This document shows positions 17,842 to 26,113 of a DNA stretch of 64,000 nucleotides, piece by piece. Position 1 is the first letter of the stretch. Each line of letters opens with the position of its first letter. Position numbers and translations under genes: made by a program. Source of the DNA: Undibacterium paludis (lineage in GTDB: Bacteria; Pseudomonadota; Gammaproteobacteria; Burkholderiales; Burkholderiaceae_D); the NCBI RefSeq assembly GCF_022568815.1, contig NZ_JAKZHX010000013.1:62001-126000 (forward strand), written 5' to 3'. The notes under the pieces are model-generated. The model made no database searches, was not told where the DNA came from, and was given only the letters and a program-made list of their open reading frames with translations.

Positions 17842-19110
17842 TCAGACAGTGGTTTCGTAAATGATGCGCCATCTTGCCGCTTCTTTCAGCCAATACTGGC
17901 GCTTGCGGACCGCCGCTCGGGTTTTGCCATTCACCGTTTCCTGGGTAAAAGTACTGACAATCAGCTCATCTTTGCCTGGATAGCGGAAATGGGTTACATC
18001 CTTGAGCTTGATATTGGGATTATGCCAGTTATCCCAGGCTTGTTGTTGTTTGGGAAACCACGTATTCAGGTTGTCGCCCTGCATCGTCTTGAAATTACGT
18101 GAGTAATTGGTCAGTATGCGGTTGGCATTCTGGCTTTCCATATCCAGGCGCCAATCATCGATCAGCTTGCCTGCCAGGTTGCGGTCGGCTATCCATTTGT
18201 TGCGGTTCACAAACTCAAGTTGCTCGCTGATGATGACCGGGGTTTTACCTATATCGACCATGGACGATATTTTCAGGAAATCCGGGTTGGTAAGTACCAC
18301 GCAGCCGTCAGATGCCAGAGGTGGGCGGCTGAAACTTTCCGGTGGCATGCCATGCAACCAAATTCCCGAGCCATTACGGCCATTGAACTTGTCCCACTCG
18401 TTCGGGTAGTTCAGAGGGAGGGCACCCGGACCATAAAAACTAGGCAGCTTGGTACCAGCCAGGCGACTGGTGATGTAATACACGCCTATAGGTGTTTTTT
18501 GGTCGCCTTCCTTCAGCTTGTAGATGCCAAACTTGCCTTGACTGATATAAAAATCGTTGATCAGGCGCGGCTGGCCAGCAGCGTTCTCATAAACGTAAAG
18601 ACGTGACTTTCTGGCATCAACGACAATGGCCTGCTTCTGGTCATCGCGCAATTGCAGGATGGCGCGGGGTATCAGGTCAGGGTCGGGGCGCTCTCGGTAA
18701 GAACGTATGCGTGCCGCAGCTTCATCACGCAAATCCTTGAGCTTGTCCGGTTGCATCAAGGCCCCTGCGCCAAAGCTGCGTACCGGGCGGGTATGCATCA
18801 GCAGCAAATCACCCTGGATCAGGTGAGCAAGTTGAAAATGTGGATAGGCTTCAACCAGGGCATCAATCTTGGCTTGTGCTGCCCGCAGATTATTGGCGGA
18901 CAGGTTCTTATACACATCAATCAATAATGTATCGGGGTCGGGGGCATTGGGATTGATTTCTGCAGGTGCAAGCTTGTTCGGGCGCGTTTTGGCTACAACT
19001 GAAGCTGGCAAGACTGTGCTTGCCATAACGATTGTCGTAATAACGGTAAAAATAAGTGACTTTCCGAATCTGCACGGATTCGGAGAATCAAGTTCGACAG
19101 CGAAAGACAT
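17842..19110 (-). CDS. L,D-transpeptidase (YkuD) family protein
   Basis: Periplasmic enzyme expected to form or exchange peptidoglycan cross-links or attach proteins to the wall. An N-terminal signal or anchor segment (about residues 17-40) precedes a helical region, then the YkuD catalytic domain: HG in WLHGMPPESF and the active Cys in SDGCVVLTN. A C-terminal ~120 residues resembles an NTF2-like (SnoaL-type) fold. At 422 residues it is a long multi-domain member. Its ATG overlaps the stop of the upstream TPR gene by one base (TGATG), so the two are translationally coupled. That TPR protein also ends in an NTF2-like domain. Confidence 0.87.
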   Translation of the reverse strand: MSFAVELDSPNPCRFGKSLIFTVITTIVMASTVLPASVVAKTRPNKLAPAEINPNAPDPDTLLIDVYKNLSANNLRAAQAKIDALVEAYPHFQLAHLIQGDLLLMHTRPVRSFGAGALMQPDKLKDLRDEAAARIRSYRERPDPDLIPRAILQLRDDQKQAIVVDARKSRLYVYENAAGQPRLINDFYISQGKFGIYKLKEGDQKTPIGVYYITSRLAGTKLPSFYGPGALPLNYPNEWDKFNGRNGSGIWLHGMPPESFSRPPLASDGCVVLTNPDFLKISSMVDIGKTPVIISEQLEFVNRNKWIADRNLAGKLIDDWRLDMESQNANRILTNYSRNFKTMQGDNLNTWFPKQQQAWDNWHNPNIKLKDVTHFRYPGKDELIVSTFTQETVNGKTRAAVRKRQYWLKEAARWRIIYETTV

Positions 19111-20147
19111 CAGCTACCCGCACGCTCCTGTTTGATCTGCCATTTGCCATCTTGCTTAATCATGTGCAAGGTTTTACGGCTGTTGGCAGTCAACTGGTCA
19201 GAACTATAGATTTGCCTGAACTTCACGGTTGCGGTGTTGCCTTCTACATCGACTTTGGCGGCTTCAATTTTTACATTGATGCGGCCTTTTCCTTCTATCC
19301 TGTTGCGACGCTCATCTGCCCACGCCTTATGGGTCTCGCCTTTGGGTGTCTGGAAATCTTTTGCGTAGTGAGCGAGATAGGCATTGGTGTCCTTGTTGCT
19401 CCATGCTTTGGCCCAGTTTTCGACGGCTTTCAATACCTCTTCTTCGTCCCGGTCAGTTGCAGCGGTTGCAGTCGAAGCTGCTGGCTTGGGTGCTAGTTTG
19501 GCTTCCGGTTTGTCGACCTCAGGTTTGTTCGCCGCTACGACAGCAGGCTTGGTGGATGCTGCCGGCGCTGTGCTGGCTGGAGCTGTTGGTGTTGTCACTG
19601 CTGCTGTCGCTGTTTTGGGGTTGGTACCGCCAGTTGTGTTTCCAACAAGATTTTTTACCAGTGTCAGTTTTAATTTTGCAGTGTTATTGCTGGAGTCAAG
19701 CTGCAAGGCTTTGTCGTAGGCCTGGCTGGCCAGTTTGGCATACACATCGCCAAGATTTTCGTGTGCTGTGCCATAGGTAGGATTGGTTCTGATGGCCATT
19801 TCCAGCGCAGCACGTGCCTTGTCGTATTGCCCGGATGACGCATACAGAACTGCCAGGTTGTTGTACGGCTCAGGCAGTTCCGGATAATCGTCTGTCAGTT
19901 TGGAGAAAACAGTAATCGCTTCAGCGGATTTATTTTGCTCTGTCAGTATCAAGCCCTTTAAAAAACGTAATTGCGCATCTTTGGGGCGTTGAGCCAAAGC
20001 ACTGTCAACTTTTTGCAGGGCTTCGGCAACCTGACCTGATCGTAGTAGTTTACCTATGTCTGCCGCGTCATCTGCACGGACCTGGGTTGACATCAACATA
20101 AGGGTAAGACTGGATAAGGTAAGGACACTCTTTAAAATGTGGCGCAT
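19110..20147 (-). CDS. Exported TPR protein with C-terminal NTF2-like domain
   Basis: A signal peptide (residues 1-25, ending TQVRAD) is followed by three or four tetratricopeptide repeats (about residues 28-150), an Ala/Pro/Thr/Lys-rich linker (about 160-225) and a C-terminal domain of the NTF2-like type with the W-x-x-A-W-x-x-K-D segment. TPR repeats usually hold protein partners. The coupling to the downstream L,D-transpeptidase suggests a role in cell-envelope assembly (inference). The ATG at 20147 is chosen because it begins the signal peptide. A TATAAC (20204-20199 on the minus strand) may be the -10 element of this operon. Confidence 0.8.
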   Translation of the reverse strand: MRHILKSVLTLSSLTLMLMSTQVRADDAADIGKLLRSGQVAEALQKVDSALAQRPKDAQLRFLKGLILTEQNKSAEAITVFSKLTDDYPELPEPYNNLAVLYASSGQYDKARAALEMAIRTNPTYGTAHENLGDVYAKLASQAYDKALQLDSSNNTAKLKLTLVKNLVGNTTGGTNPKTATAAVTTPTAPASTAPAASTKPAVVAANKPEVDKPEAKLAPKPAASTATAATDRDEEEVLKAVENWAKAWSNKDTNAYLAHYAKDFQTPKGETHKAWADERRNRIEGKGRINVKIEAAKVDVEGNTATVKFRQIYSSDQLTANSRKTLHMIKQDGKWQIKQERAGS

Positions 20148-20534
20148 GGTGTTCGGTCTTGGATTTATAGGAGTTTGGCAGAACATGTTAGCAGCAATGT
20201 TATACTGGGCTTCAGGCAAAGCGCCATCTTATCAAATAAGTTGCCAGGTATGGGTGTTTGACAAACAAACAGCATTTTGATCTGGTTTAATTTCCCCTGT
20301 TTCTTGAAAAACTGTGGTGTTCTTCAATATTATCCTGCGAGATACTGCTTAAATTCTTGCTTATGCACTTTATTTTCAAGTTGATTTACATCATTTGCCA
20401 TAGGGTAGATAGTCTTAGCACTGGACAGCAGGACTGGTTTTGATATCTAATCTGGTCCGTCAGGATTTTAAGTCCATAGAAATGAATTAAAAGTTTGCAA
20501 AAAATAACTTTGATGATTTTGCATGCTTGGCCAG

Positions 20535-20540
20535 TATAGT
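20535..20540 (+). promoter_or_regulatory. Possible -10 element of accA
   Basis: TATAGT about 80 bases before accA; the best -35 (TTGATG, 20510-20515) is 19 bases away, so the match is modest. Transcription would start near 20547, right at the hairpin described next. The rest of the 20148-20534 gap is A/T-rich and I see no gene in it. Confidence 0.35.
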
Positions 20541-20547
20541 GGCACCG

Positions 20548-20594
20548 AATTCAATCCCACCTTGTGCCTGCAGCTAAATGGAATTGAATTTTTT
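20548..20594 (+). promoter_or_regulatory. Stem-loop with T-run in the accA leader
   Basis: AATTCAAT and ATTGAATT (20548-20555 and 20583-20590) can pair, and the stem extends after one mismatch with CCA/TGG. It is followed directly by a run of T, and accA starts about 30 bases further on. It looks like either an attenuator-type terminator or a protective 5'-end hairpin. Confidence 0.5.
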
Positions 20595-20623
20595 ATCAAC
20601 TCGTGTGATGTCAAGGAGGTATG

Positions 20624-21598
20624 ATGACTAAAACGACATTTTTAAATTTTGAACAATCTATTGCGGAACTGGAAACAAAAATAGAAGAACTGCGCTTTGT
20701 TCAAGATGATTCTGCAGTCGATATTTCTGAAGAAATTGACAGGCTGTCGAAAAAAAGCCAGATGTTGACCAAGGATATTTATGCAAAGTTGACCCCATGG
20801 CAAGTGTCGCAGATATCACGTCATCCTCAACGCCCTTATACGCTGGACTACATCAGTCAGATATTCACCGACTTCCATGAGTTGCATGGTGATCGCAGTT
20901 TTGCCGATGATCAGTCAATTGTTGGTGGTCTGGCAAGGTTTAATGGTCAGGCTTGCATGGTCATGGGGCATCAAAAGGGGCGTGATACCAAAGAACGTGC
21001 CATGCGTAATTTTGGCATGCCCAAGCCGGAAGGGTATCGCAAGGCCATGCGTCTGATGAAATTGGCCGAAAAGTTTGATATTCCTGTATTTACTTTTGTC
21101 GATACAACCGGTGCTTGGCCAGGCATAGATGCTGAAGAGCGCGGGCAGTCTGAAGCCATTGGTCATAACCTGTATGTGATGGCGGAGCTGAAAGTGCCGC
21201 TGATCACCACCATTATTGGTGAAGGTGGTTCGGGTGGCGCCTTGGCGTTGGCTGTAGGCGATGCCGTCTTGATGTTGCAATATGCGACTTACTCAGTCAT
21301 TTCCCCCGAGGGGTGTGCGTCCATCCTGTGGAAGACCTCAGATCGTGCATCTGATGCTGCAGAAGCATTGGGCTTGACAGCACACAGATTGAAGGCCATG
21401 GGCCTGATTGACAAGATCATTAATGAGCCTTTGGGTGGTGCTCACAGGGATCCGAAACAGATGTGCGCGCTGGTCAAGCGTGCCCTGGCCGATACCCTGC
21501 GCCAGTTCCAGGGCGTAAAAACCAAGGACCTGTTGGCTGCTCGTCATGAGAAATTGATGAGTTATGGCAAGTTTAAGGAAACGAAACTCGCTGAATGA
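20624..21598 (+). CDS. accA: Acetyl-CoA carboxylase carboxyltransferase subunit alpha
   Basis: With AccD, transfers the carboxyl group from carboxybiotin to acetyl-CoA, giving malonyl-CoA for fatty-acid synthesis. The N-terminal coiled region ([18 protein letters not shown]) is typical. The catalytic core shows [13 protein letters not shown] and [14 protein letters not shown]. 324 residues is the normal length. Two ATGs are adjacent (20621 and 20624); AAGGAGGT ends just before the first, so the second has the better spacing. The stop overlaps the start of tilS by four bases (ATGA). Confidence 0.96.
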   Translation: MTKTTFLNFEQSIAELETKIEELRFVQDDSAVDISEEIDRLSKKSQMLTKDIYAKLTPWQVSQISRHPQRPYTLDYISQIFTDFHELHGDRSFADDQSIVGGLARFNGQACMVMGHQKGRDTKERAMRNFGMPKPEGYRKAMRLMKLAEKFDIPVFTFVDTTGAWPGIDAEERGQSEAIGHNLYVMAELKVPLITTIIGEGGSGGALALAVGDAVLMLQYATYSVISPEGCASILWKTSDRASDAAEALGLTAHRLKAMGLIDKIINEPLGGAHRDPKQMCALVKRALADTLRQFQGVKTKDLLAARHEKLMSYGKFKETKLAE

Positions 21599-22998
21599 GG
21601 TCGGATCAACTATGCTCTGCCTTGGAGCATGCTTTTGCAAGAAATCTCGATGCCATTCTCGACCATTTTTCTGTTGAAGAATTGCAAAATGGCATCGCAA
21701 TCGCGTATAGCGGTGGGTTGGATTCCAGTGTGTTGCTGGATTTGGCCATCAAATATTGCGACCCCCGACACTTGCCGCTGTCTGCCTTCCATGTCCATCA
21801 TGGCTTGAGTCCCAACGCAGATGCCTGGCTTTCTCATTGCCAGGCTGCTTGTCTTGCTGGAAGTGTTGCTTTTCATTACGAAAAAATCGTTGTTGCTTCG
21901 GACAGTGGCGACGGTATTGAGGCCTCTGCCAGGCAAGGACGGTACCAGGCTTTAGGTCGTTTTTCGCAAAACCACGAAATCCCCTTGATATTGACTGCTC
22001 ACCATCAGGATGATCAAGCCGAGACTTTGCTCTTGCAAATGCTCAGAGGAAGTGGCGTGGCTGGCATGTCGGGCATGAGCACCTGTAACCGGGCCCAGAA
22101 TCTATTCGGGCATGAGCAGGTCGTGTTGGGGCGTCCCATATTGAGTGAGAAGCGGGTAACGTTGGAAGCCTATGCGGCGCTGCGCAAGCTGAGCTACATA
22201 CAGGATGAATCAAATTTTGATCATCGCTATTTGAGAAATGCCATTCGACACAGGGTGATGCCCACATTGCAAGAGCTGTCGCCGGGTTATGTCGAACGTA
22301 TGGCTCGTTCTGCCAGACATTTCCAGGCTGCGCAGGATTTGCTGCTTGAAGTGGCTGAGCAGGATTTTTCTGCTTGTGCCGCCGGGACAGGTTTGCAGCT
22401 GGAATCCATGCAAAACCTGAGTGCCGCACGCAGGGATAACCTGTTTCGCTACTGGCTGTCCAAGGCAGGTGTGCGTATGCCGACAACTGCCAGGCTTAAA
22501 GAAATGCAAAGCCAGCTTTTTGAAGGGCGCGAGGATGCCCGGATTACAGTCAATCACGATACCATCGCCATTCATCGCTATAAAAACGTTGTCTATTTTT
22601 CGGGGCAGAAGCCCGTGACCGAACTTGCGGGAAGCCTGGAGTTTATGTGGCAAGATCAGTCCAGTATGCATTTTCCTCAGTTTCACGGTAGCCTGGTTTT
22701 TGAGATCGCGGATGTTGGCCTTGAAGCGGCTTGGCTGAGGCGGCAGCAGCTGTGTTTGCATCTGAGGCGTGGCGGCGAACGTTTGAAATTGGCAGAAAAT
22801 CGCCCAACGCGCGATATGAAGAGCCACTTTCAATCTTTGAACGTACCGTTCTGGCAGCGCGAAAGATTGCCGTATGTATCGATGGGCAAGGATTTACTCT
22901 TTGCGGCTGGCGTTGGCATGCAAAGTCGTTACCTTAGGGCGGTGGACGGGGGCTGTATCAGTTTGCGCTGGGTTTTTGACGAAGATCGGACCCTGTAG
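21595..22998 (+). CDS. tilS: tRNA(Ile)-lysidine synthetase TilS
   Basis: Modifies C34 of the tRNA-Ile that reads AUA to lysidine, using ATP and lysine; essential for decoding. The N-terminal PP-loop is SGGLDSS near residue 40; HHQDDQAET and YLRNAIRH mark the catalytic domain. The C-terminal third ([11 protein letters not shown]) is the substrate-recognition domain of the long form. 467 residues is normal. The start ATG overlaps the accA stop, so translation is coupled; accA-tilS adjacency is conserved in many proteobacteria. Confidence 0.94.
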   Translation: MRSDQLCSALEHAFARNLDAILDHFSVEELQNGIAIAYSGGLDSSVLLDLAIKYCDPRHLPLSAFHVHHGLSPNADAWLSHCQAACLAGSVAFHYEKIVVASDSGDGIEASARQGRYQALGRFSQNHEIPLILTAHHQDDQAETLLLQMLRGSGVAGMSGMSTCNRAQNLFGHEQVVLGRPILSEKRVTLEAYAALRKLSYIQDESNFDHRYLRNAIRHRVMPTLQELSPGYVERMARSARHFQAAQDLLLEVAEQDFSACAAGTGLQLESMQNLSAARRDNLFRYWLSKAGVRMPTTARLKEMQSQLFEGREDARITVNHDTIAIHRYKNVVYFSGQKPVTELAGSLEFMWQDQSSMHFPQFHGSLVFEIADVGLEAAWLRRQQLCLHLRRGGERLKLAENRPTRDMKSHFQSLNVPFWQRERLPYVSMGKDLLFAAGVGMQSRYLRAVDGGCISLRWVFDEDRTL

Positions 22999-23022
22999 TA
23001 TTTATATTGGAAATTGGGAAAA

Positions 23023-23730
23023 ATGCGAAGACAACTCGTCCTGGATACAGAAACAACTGGTTTGAATGCACGCAATGGCGATCGTATTATCGAGATTGGC
23101 TGCGTTGAGCTGATCAACCGTAAGTTGACTGGCAATAATTATCATCGCTACATCAATCCTGAGCGCGACTCTGAAGAAGGTGCGTTGGCAGTTCATGGAT
23201 TGACAACGGAGTTTTTGAGCGACAAGCCAAAGTTTGCTGAAATAGCCGAAGAGTTTTGTGCCTATATTAAAGGTGCAGAAATCATTATTCATAATGCCCC
23301 GTTTGATATCGGGTTTTTGAATGCTGAATTTGCCAGGCTCAATTTGCCTGCAATTACTGATTATTGCCCTGAAGTTATTGATACCCTGGTCCAGGCAAAG
23401 GAATTGCACCCAGGTAAGAGAAACTCACTGGATGCCCTGTGCGCTCGTTACGAAATATCCAACTCCCACCGCAAATTGCATGGAGCCTTGCTTGATGCGG
23501 AATTGCTGGCGGATGTTTTTCTGGCGATGTCACGCGGTCAGAACAGTTTTGAAATTGATATCACGGAAGATGACACGCCAGCTGTCCAGGAGGTTGTCGC
23601 ATTTGATGCGCCAGTCGGCGAAATTGCTGTGCAAATGGCATCTGATGCCGAGCTTGAAGAGCATGAAAAATTGCTGGCCGGGCTAGATAAGCAAATAAAA
23701 GACAAGTGTATCTGGCATGTTGTTTTGTAG
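23023..23730 (+). CDS. dnaQ: DNA polymerase III epsilon subunit (3'-5' exonuclease)
   Basis: Proofreading exonuclease of the replicase. DEDDh residues are visible: Asp8 and Glu10 in LDTETTG, Asp in HNAPFDIGFLN, and the His...Asp pair in HGALLDAELL. The C-terminal ~50 residues are the tether to the alpha subunit. About 235 residues from the ATG at 23023; the TTG at 23014 is less likely. It follows tilS closely. rnhA, often its neighbour, is not here. Confidence 0.9.
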   Translation: MRRQLVLDTETTGLNARNGDRIIEIGCVELINRKLTGNNYHRYINPERDSEEGALAVHGLTTEFLSDKPKFAEIAEEFCAYIKGAEIIIHNAPFDIGFLNAEFARLNLPAITDYCPEVIDTLVQAKELHPGKRNSLDALCARYEISNSHRKLHGALLDAELLADVFLAMSRGQNSFEIDITEDDTPAVQEVVAFDAPVGEIAVQMASDAELEEHEKLLAGLDKQIKDKCIWHVVL

Positions 23731-23824
23731 AAATTCAATAATGGACCGGTCATGTCGACATGGATAAGTGTGTCGCAAAGACAAGTAAGTGCCATTAATT
23801 CTGTTGATAAATGGTTAAAAAGAT

Positions 23825-23856
23825 AATCACCTGTTGCAATCAGGTGATTTTTTTTT
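23825..23856 (+). terminator. Intrinsic terminator after dnaQ
   Basis: AATCACCTG / CAGGTGATT with a 7-base loop and a run of nine T. It isolates the accA-tilS-dnaQ unit from the flagellar region. Confidence 0.92.
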
Positions 23857-23877
23857 GAAATTTTTTGTGCTCAACCC

Positions 23878-23905
23878 TAAAGTTTTTCGGTTTTGCTGCC
23901 GTTAG
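23878..23905 (+). promoter_or_regulatory. FliA (sigma-28)-like promoter, upstream copy
   Basis: CCCTAAAGTTTT, then GCTGCCGTTAG: TAAA and GCCGTTAG with a 16-base spacer. The pattern is that of flagellar sigma-28 promoters (TAAA-N15-GCCGATAA). It repeats the downstream copy but has one extra spacer base, so it may be weaker. Confidence 0.5.
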
Positions 23906-23946
23906 ATGGGTAAGAAAATAATTCAAAAATATTTTTAAATATTCCC

Positions 23947-23973
23947 TAAAGTTTTCTAAAGTGCTGCCGTTAA
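23947..23973 (+). promoter_or_regulatory. FliA (sigma-28)-like promoter, downstream copy
   Basis: TAAA (23947-23950), exactly 15 bases, then GCCGTTAA (23966-23973): a near-perfect sigma-28 promoter. The same words (CCCTAAAGTTTT ... TGCTGCCGTTA) occur 69 bases upstream. The next gene is flhD, about 290 bases downstream on the same strand. Confidence 0.65.
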
Positions 23974-24266
23974 AGAAGATGTGGTAGTTATGTGAAAGTA
24001 TGTGCGTTATCTAACTGCTTGTTTTCATTGGATATTTTCAGAGGTTGTTAGTTTGGTACTCTGAAATTTAAAAATCTATTTTCTGTAAAAAATATTTTTG
24101 CAGATATCTTTATGTGCCTGTAGGATAAAATCCTATGGCATGTCTTCGTTTATTTCTTGGTTTAAATACGGACTTGCGCTGATAGAGCGCTATTTTCGCA
24201 ACCTGCACAATGTATCTCACTGGCAATGCAAACGTTGCCGCTGATTACAGATTGGAGGGTAGGAAA
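23974..24266 (+). promoter_or_regulatory. Structured leader of flhDC
   Basis: About 290 A/T-rich bases without a supportable gene. Three local hairpins are visible: TCTG...CAGA with an internal A/T stem (24082-24104), TAGGAT-AAA-ATCCTA (24121-24135), and GCGCT-N5-AGCGC (24176-24190). A long structured leader fits post-transcriptional control of the flagellar master regulator, as known for flhDC elsewhere. Confidence 0.5.
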
Positions 24267-24584
24267 ATGACGCAGAACGATATGATGGCCGAGATTCGCG
24301 ATGCCAACTTGAGTTACTTGATGCTTGCGCAACAAATGATTCGTGCTGATAAGGCAACTGCCATTTTTCGCCTGGGGATAGGTAAAGAGATTGCTGACCT
24401 GATCGAAGGTTTGAATAATGCGCAGATATTGAAGCTGGCAGGTTCCAATATGATGCTGGCACGCTTTCGTTTTGAAGATAGCTCGATTCTTTGCATGTTG
24501 ACAAATTACAACAAAGAGCGTGCCCTGGCGCACTCTCATGCGGCCATCCTGATGGCGGGGCAGGCAGTGGAAGAAATCCATTGA
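24267..24584 (+). CDS. flhD: Flagellar master regulator FlhD
   Basis: With FlhC forms the FlhD4C2 activator that switches on the flagellar cascade. The 105 residues match FlhD: I-R-D-A-N-L-S-Y-L near the start, then MIRADKATAIFRLGI. The ATG at 24267 has GGAGGGTAGG just upstream. An in-frame ATG at 24210 would add 19 residues unlike the family. First gene of flhD-flhC-methyltransferase-motA-motB. Confidence 0.92.
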   Translation: MTQNDMMAEIRDANLSYLMLAQQMIRADKATAIFRLGIGKEIADLIEGLNNAQILKLAGSNMMLARFRFEDSSILCMLTNYNKERALAHSHAAILMAGQAVEEIH

Positions 24585-24620
24585 TTTGAATCGATAGAAT
24601 AACGGTGGATGGAGAAGATC

Positions 24621-25175
24621 ATGGCTGGCAAAAGCGTAGTGAATGAAGCAAATGAAATTCAATTGGCAATTGAATTGGTTAACCTGGGCGCCAGGTTGCA
24701 ATTGCTGGAGTCAGAAACTTCCCTGTCGCGTGAGCGTTTGCTAAAGATCTACAAAGAATTGAAAGGGGTTTCTCCGCCAAAAGGGATGCTGCCTTTTTCT
24801 GCCGACTGGTTTATCACCTGGCAGCCCAATATTCATTCTTCCCTGTTCATGAATATCCATAAATACCTGCGCGAACATGCAGGTGTCGAAGGGATTGATG
24901 CGGTAATCAAGGCATATCGTCTTTACCTGGAGCAAGTACCTGTTCCAGCAGGCGAGGAGCCGGTACTTTCCTTGACGCGCGCCTGGACGCTGGTCAGGTT
25001 TTTTGAGGGGAAGATGCTCAGTTTTGCAAAATGTTGCAAATGCGGTGGTCATTTTGTTGCGCATAGCCTGGATTTGCATGATGATTATGCTTGTGGTTTA
25101 TGCCACGTTCCGTCACGGGCTGGTAAGACAAAAAAAGCGAAAGATGCAGAATCCGGATTGGAGATGGTTGCATAA
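24621..25175 (+). CDS. flhC: Flagellar master regulator FlhC
   Basis: DNA-binding partner of FlhD. About 184 residues from the ATG at 24621 (GGAG six bases upstream); an ATG at 24609 would add four. Zinc is bound by four Cys: CxxC at about 138/141 and CxxC at 158/161, positions matching the family. The central part (S-A-D-W-F) is the DNA-contacting region. It follows flhD by about 36 bases. The Lys-rich tail after the last Cys pair is short. Confidence 0.93.
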   Translation: MAGKSVVNEANEIQLAIELVNLGARLQLLESETSLSRERLLKIYKELKGVSPPKGMLPFSADWFITWQPNIHSSLFMNIHKYLREHAGVEGIDAVIKAYRLYLEQVPVPAGEEPVLSLTRAWTLVRFFEGKMLSFAKCCKCGGHFVAHSLDLHDDYACGLCHVPSRAGKTKKAKDAESGLEMVA

Positions 25176-25190
25176 AATTTAGGAGGCGCC

Positions 25191-25997
25191 TTGCAGGTAG
25201 TGGCATCTAAAACCCGTAAAGGCAAATTCTTACATGAGGCAGGTATCCTGGTATTGCCAGTGTTTCGTGCCTTATTGGCACAGGTCCTTGCATTTGCTCT
25301 CTCTTACCTGTTGTATTTCCTGGATAAGCGACTGTTTGGCGGGCTGCTCCCGCCATTTCTCCTACTTGGCTTTCACGCGACCTGTTCGGTATTGATCAGT
25401 GTGCTGCTGCGTTTGAGTTGGTGGTGGTGGCTCATCCAGTTCATTTTTCCTTTTGCGGTAGTCGCTTCTTTGGTTTTTCAGCTCCCCCCTGGCTTGAGCC
25501 TGGCCATTTTTGTGTTGATGGTATTGTTGTTTTGGTCAACATACCGTACCCAAGTTCCATATTTTCCTTCCAAATCTAGTTTGTTGCCGTGTATTCTTGA
25601 GCAACTACCTCAGCGCGAATCCTTGCGATTTATCGATATAGGCAGCGGCTTTGGCGGTGTTTCTATCAGCTTGTCCAAATCCCGGTCCAGCCAATGTTTT
25701 TATGGTGTTGAGTTGGCACCATTTCCATGGCTGGTGAGTTGGTTGCGGGCAAGATTTTCAGGCGGCATGGTCCAGTTTTACCTGAGGGATTACATGGATC
25801 TGGATTTTTCTGGGTTTGATGTGGTTTTTGCTTACTTGTCACCTGCTGCAATGCCGGATTTGTGGGAAAAACTACATTCCGAAATGCGGCCAGGTAGCTT
25901 ATTTATGAGTTACGAGTTCACGGTGCCTGGAGTTGAGGCGGATTTAATAATAAATAGCAATGCTAATGACCCCGCTCTTTATGTCTGGCGCATATAA
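25191..25997 (+). CDS. Membrane-anchored class I SAM-dependent methyltransferase
   Basis: About 268 residues in two parts. The N-terminal ~115 residues hold three or four hydrophobic segments (around 20-45, 50-75, 80-100 and 100-120). The C-terminal part is a Rossmann-type methyltransferase: motif I IDIGSGFGG near residue 145, an acidic loop YGVELAPF after strand 2, and FDVVFAYLSP as motif IV. The start is a TTG at 25191 preceded by AGGAGG at four bases; there is no better ATG. It lies 15 bases after flhC and before motA, so it is inside the motility operon. The substrate is unknown. Candidates are flagellin, a flagellar or chemotaxis protein, or a membrane molecule (inference). Confidence 0.75.
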   Translation: MQVVASKTRKGKFLHEAGILVLPVFRALLAQVLAFALSYLLYFLDKRLFGGLLPPFLLLGFHATCSVLISVLLRLSWWWWLIQFIFPFAVVASLVFQLPPGLSLAIFVLMVLLFWSTYRTQVPYFPSKSSLLPCILEQLPQRESLRFIDIGSGFGGVSISLSKSRSSQCFYGVELAPFPWLVSWLRARFSGGMVQFYLRDYMDLDFSGFDVVFAYLSPAAMPDLWEKLHSEMRPGSLFMSYEFTVPGVEADLIINSNANDPALYVWRI

Positions 25998-26113
25998 TGA
26001 TTATTGTGAAATGTATTCCTGAAGCAATATTTAACTTTCAGCTTCTGGTTTATGTTTGTGGTCTGGAGTAGTGTAGTCGATATTATAAAAAATCCTCTAA
26101 GGAGTAAAAGCTC

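Noticed and set aside
24210..24266. Longer flhD reading from an ATG at 24210
   Set aside because: The extra 19 residues are unlike FlhD, and a good ribosome-binding site precedes 24267.
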